A stretch of 64,000 bases of DNA, taken from Maribacter_C sp947494565 (lineage in GTDB: Bacteria > Bacteroidota > Bacteroidia > Flavobacteriales > Flavobacteriaceae). The notes beneath the pieces were generated by a model that saw nothing but the letters and a program-made list of their open reading frames with translations, did not search any database and was not told the origin of the DNA. A program made the position numbers and the translations under genes. Below are positions 60,914 through 64,000 of this stretch, one piece after another. Within the stretch, counting starts at the first letter, position 1; every line of letters begins with the position of its first letter. The stretch is from the NCBI RefSeq assembly GCF_047345415.1, contig NZ_JBLFEP010000002.1, forward strand, positions 1,003,558 through 1,067,557, written 5' to 3'.

Positions 60914-61510
60914 TTAAAGCGGCAAGGTGAACTGCTCCGGTAATTGTTTGAAACTTTTTCGGTGGTACTCGGTGATTCCATATTTTCGTATCGCTTCGCG
61001 ATGTTCTTTCGTTGGGTACCCCTTATTTTGCTTCCAGTTGTACATGGGGTACGTTTTATGGAGCTCGGCCATGTATTGGTCACGATAGGTTTTGGCTAAT
61101 ACGGAAGCAGCAGCAATACTCAGATATTTACTATCCCCTTTTACGATACATTCATGGGGAATACCCTCAAAGGTCTTGAATCGGTTTCCATCGACGATTA
61201 TGAATTCGGGTTTGATCTTCAATTTTTTGATGGCCTGATGCATTGCCAAAATAGAGGCATTTAAAATGTTGATTTTGTCGATTTCAGTATGGGGAATATG
61301 AGCTACGCCAAAGGTAATGGCCTCTCTTTCCAAAATAGGTTTGAGTTGTTCCCTGTTCCTTTCCGATAGTAATTTTGAATCGTTCAGCACCTCGTTCTGA
61401 AATCCGGCCGGTAGTATGATTGCGGCAGCAGTTACGGGTCCTGCGAGGCACCCTCTGCCTGCTTCGTCCGTTCCTGCCTCGTGTATGGTACTGTAAAATG
61501 CTCTCAACAT
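60914..61510 (-). CDS. rnhB: Ribonuclease HII
   Basis: Cleaves RNA in RNA-DNA hybrids and removes misincorporated ribonucleotides. The 198-residue length is typical. Catalytic acidic residues Asp15-Glu16 are in GTDEAGRGCLAGPVTAAA, with Asp107 in the IIVDGNRF strand and a further Asp in the helix KTYRDQYM. Divergent from the porin gene at 61663. Ends about 80 bp before the large lipoprotein. Confidence 0.95.
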   Translation of the reverse strand: MLRAFYSTIHEAGTDEAGRGCLAGPVTAAAIILPAGFQNEVLNDSKLLSERNREQLKPILEREAITFGVAHIPHTEIDKINILNASILAMHQAIKKLKIKPEFIIVDGNRFKTFEGIPHECIVKGDSKYLSIAAASVLAKTYRDQYMAELHKTYPMYNWKQNKGYPTKEHREAIRKYGITEYHRKSFKQLPEQFTLPL

Positions 61511-61637
61511 TTTGGACTAGTGTTATTGATACTGTACGAATATAAATGAATTCTTGTGTAGTAGGTCAATAGTTCGATTCATTGTCGAGCTTGGTACGAC
61601 CTTTAAACTTTCACATTTTATTACGAACAAAAAAAAT

Positions 61638-61645
61638 TAACTTTG
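61638..61645 (+). promoter_or_regulatory. Likely -7 element of the porin gene
   Basis: TAACTTTG matches TAnnTTTG exactly, 17 bp before the ATG at 61663. The -33 partner is only partial (TTTT near 61616). Confidence 0.35.
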
Positions 61646-61662
61646 TCTCGTAACTTCAAGTA

Positions 61663-63645
61663 ATGAGATATTTCTTTCTGCTGTTTTTGGTGCTGTCGTG
61701 TACCGCTCTATCTGCACAAGACAATCCTCCGCCAGATCTTCAAAAATCCGATACGCTGAAAAGGAAGTCTAAAAAGGCCAGGGACAAAGGAGCTCCGCCA
61801 GAAGGGGCAGAGATTACCATTGCTGATTACAAAATCATAAGTTTCGCGCGTGACACTACCTTCTTGGATACTACCTTGACCATTCAAAAGGAATACAAAT
61901 ACAATTATTTGCGAAAAGACGATTTCGAACTTATGCCTTTTGCGAATATCGGACAACCGTATAATAAGTTGGGGGTGGATCTCGACCGATTGAATCTGTA
62001 TCCAAAATTAGGGGCGAAGGCCAAACATGCGAACTACTGGGAACTAGAGGATATCGATTACTATAATGTAGCTACTCCTTTATCGGACCTGATGTTCAAG
62101 ACGACCTTCGAGCAAGGGCAGATGCTGGATGCCAAATTGGCCTTTAATACCTCAAGGCGCTTAAACTTTTCTATCGGGTATAAAAGCTTAAGGTCTCTGG
62201 GAAAATACCGTTTCAATCAAGGGGAGTCGGGTAACTTTACCACGACGACCAATTACGTAACCAAAAATGGGCGTTACCAACTACGGGCCCATATTGCAGC
62301 GCAAGACGTCAAAACCGAAGAGAACGGTGGCTTGCCCTTAAAAGAACTGCAATTTGAATCAGCAGATCCCGAGTTCAATGACAGGGTAAAGCTTGATATC
62401 CGTTTTGCGGATGCACAGAACAAACTGTTGGGCAAACGCTATTTTCTAGATCATAAATATAAATTGATCCGTACAAGGAAAGATTCAAGTAGAATTGAGA
62501 AGACCTCTCTGGCCATTGGACACCAGTTCAATTATGAGACCAAATTCTATCAATATACACAGGCTGCGCAAAATACGTATTTCGGGGAAGGCCTCTTGGG
62601 GGCGATCGATGACCGAATGAACCTGAAAACAATGTATAATCAGTTGAGCGCCGATTTCTATAATGCAACGCTCGGAAGTTTACAGGGGAACATTAGTTTA
62701 TATAACTATAATTACTTCACGAACAGTTTATTGATTACTGAAGACCAAACGATTACCAATCAACTCGAAGGTCAAGAAGTCGCCCTTGGGGCAACCTATC
62801 GCAAACAAATAAAAGGTTTTCTATTGAAGGGGTCTGTGAAATATAACTTATCAGGTACCCTGACCGGTAATATTCTAGATGCTTCGGCGAGTTATTCCTT
62901 TAATGATAAACATAAGGTAAAGGCAGCTATCCACTCCTCATCCCGGATGCCCGATTTCAACTTTTTGCTCTACCAAAGTGATTATGTGAACTACAACTGG
63001 CAAAACACGAACACTTTTGAGAATGAAAGGGTCAACGCGTTGAATTTTGATTTTCAATCTAAAGTATGGGGAAATCTCTCGGCGAAATTTACAACGACCG
63101 ACAACTATGCCTACTTTTCTTCAGATCCCTCAATTACGTTGGTCGAGGGTTCAGAACAGGCTTCCATTAAGCCTTTTCAAGAAACCAATAGTGTCAACTA
63201 CCTAAAGTTAAAGTATTCGAAAGAGATAAAGGTGGGTGGTTTTGCCTTGAGCAATACAGTAATGTATCAAGATGTACAACAAACCAACAAGGTATTGAAT
63301 GTGCCACAACTCGTAACACGCAATACGTTGTATTTCTCTTCTCATGTCTTTAAGAAGGCGATGTTTTTACAAACAGGGGTTACCCTGAAGTATTTTACTT
63401 CATATACGATGGATGCGTACAATCCGGTACTCGGTGAGTTTTATATTCAGAATACCGAGGAGTTGGGAGGTTTTCCCATGCTTGATTTCTTTATTAATGC
63501 CAAAGTGCAACAAACGCGAATTTTCTTGAAGGCCGAACACTTTAATTCTTCATTTGGCGATACGAATAGTTTTTATGCCGCGCCCAATTACCCCTATCGG
63601 GATTTCGTGATACGTTTTGGACTGGTGTGGAACTTCTTTTCTTAG
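61663..63645 (+). CDS. Putative outer-membrane porin
   Basis: Outer-membrane protein of 660 residues: signal peptide (MRYFFLLFLVLSCTALSAQ), a basic linker (KRKSKKARDKG), then alternating strands with aromatic belts (DKYRYFDHKYKLI-type and KFYQYTQAAQNTYFGEGLLGAI) and a final strand ending in FVIRFGLVWNFFS, with a terminal aromatic residue near the end as in beta barrels. It fits the Bacteroidota putative-porin family. Solute specificity unknown. Promoter-like element at 61638. Confidence 0.82.
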   Translation: MRYFFLLFLVLSCTALSAQDNPPPDLQKSDTLKRKSKKARDKGAPPEGAEITIADYKIISFARDTTFLDTTLTIQKEYKYNYLRKDDFELMPFANIGQPYNKLGVDLDRLNLYPKLGAKAKHANYWELEDIDYYNVATPLSDLMFKTTFEQGQMLDAKLAFNTSRRLNFSIGYKSLRSLGKYRFNQGESGNFTTTTNYVTKNGRYQLRAHIAAQDVKTEENGGLPLKELQFESADPEFNDRVKLDIRFADAQNKLLGKRYFLDHKYKLIRTRKDSSRIEKTSLAIGHQFNYETKFYQYTQAAQNTYFGEGLLGAIDDRMNLKTMYNQLSADFYNATLGSLQGNISLYNYNYFTNSLLITEDQTITNQLEGQEVALGATYRKQIKGFLLKGSVKYNLSGTLTGNILDASASYSFNDKHKVKAAIHSSSRMPDFNFLLYQSDYVNYNWQNTNTFENERVNALNFDFQSKVWGNLSAKFTTTDNYAYFSSDPSITLVEGSEQASIKPFQETNSVNYLKLKYSKEIKVGGFALSNTVMYQDVQQTNKVLNVPQLVTRNTLYFSSHVFKKAMFLQTGVTLKYFTSYTMDAYNPVLGEFYIQNTEELGGFPMLDFFINAKVQQTRIFLKAEHFNSSFGDTNSFYAAPNYPYRDFVIRFGLVWNFFS

Positions 63646-64000
63646 GAAATAAGTGTACTTGACCTTATGATATAGGCCATATCTTTACCCGCTTTGTATT
63701 TAGCGTGCCCTGTTTTTTGAAGCCCTTTGAAATAGGGAAGTCATGAAAACCGAATTTATACCCTGGTCCTATCTTTTTTTTAGAATATTTTTTGATATGT
63801 AATACATTGATATACAGCTGTTAATATTTTTTTTTCGAAAGCTTTTTAAAATATTTCATTTTGGTATTGTGCAAACAAAAAAACCATCTTATATTTGCAC
63901 CCGCTTTGGCAGTGATGTCGGGCAAGAAAAGGAAGTTCATTTGACATATTGTAGAGACAGCGCCCACTTTTATTAATAGGGGTGGGCTGTAAGTTTTTTG
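63646..64000. other. Non-coding tail with strong promoter, leader-like
   Basis: About 355 bp with no convincing gene. A promoter (63866-63897) is followed by a boxA-like GTTCATTTGACATATTG (63935-63951), a hairpin (63957-63990) and a T run (63994-63999). Reads as an rRNA leader or as a short transcript that stops at a hairpin; see findings. Confidence 0.5.
63866..63897 (+). promoter_or_regulatory. Strong Bacteroidota promoter near the right edge
   Basis: ATTG at 63866-63869, 20 bases, TATATTTG at 63890-63897, a full match to TAnnTTTG. Confidence 0.6.

Noticed and set aside
1..64000. tRNA genes, insertion sequences, phage genes, toxin-antitoxin or defence loci
   Set aside because: I looked for transposase, integrase, restriction and cloverleaf patterns and saw none I could support; a tRNAscan or IS search would be the decisive test.

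Overview
The window looks like a chromosome segment of a Flavobacteriaceae bacterium (Bacteroidota). The signs are TAnnTTTG-type promoters, a protein with a type IX secretion C-terminal domain, GSCFA, DUF4230, DUF5522 and DUF4890 family proteins, HupE next to DUF4198, a SusD-free set of surface lipoproteins, and a Bacteroidota-type LysRS with a C-terminal extension. The genus cannot be named from sequence reading alone. I saw no phage, insertion sequence, CRISPR array or tRNA gene.

Layout. 0-20 kb is mostly housekeeping and scattered metabolism: a MerR regulator and M23 peptidase, alaS, a secreted esterase, GSCFA and DUF4230 proteins, a CE15-like esterase, DinB, an aromatic amino acid hydroxylase with a long C-terminal extension, a rightward run ending in hemL (11.6-16.0 kb), an MBL-fold hydrolase, an FG-GAP protein and a SAP/DUF6434 protein. 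20-27.7 kb holds a giant metzincin/thrombospondin-type-3/T9SS protein flanked by two copies of a 50-residue membrane peptide gene that lie in an imperfect direct repeat, then a putative orphan small RNA and a YLPEGF-repeat protein. 27.8-38.1 kb runs leftward: a HupE/His-rich DUF4198 metal module, an SLC13 transporter, and a planctomycete-type cytochrome c/DUF1501 catabolic cluster. 38-43 kb has lysS, a thioredoxin-like protein, a membrane-anchored LuxR regulator, a Pmp3-like peptide and lipB.

The most striking part is 43-58.3 kb. An ECF-type sigma factor (51111) is followed 2 bp later by a membrane protein with a periplasmic TPR-like domain (possible anti-sigma). A large CHAT-TPR protease-like protein converges on the pair. 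Seven flanking transcription starts plus the sigma gene itself carry the same bipartite element GTTAACC-N15/16-CATNAAA. The genes behind these promoters encode collagen-like, C1q-like, kelch and internally repeated surface lipoproteins, small secreted proteins, and an OmpA/TapB operon. Most of these units also end in near-identical CCGAGG/CCTCGG hairpins. I read this as a self-contained sigma regulon for cell-surface remodelling with a possible caspase-like protease input. The regulon is directly visible as a motif; the signalling model is inference.

The right end (58.4-64 kb) has a propeller-like lipoprotein, rnhB, a putative porin, and a non-coding tail with a strong promoter that may lead into an rRNA operon beyond the window.
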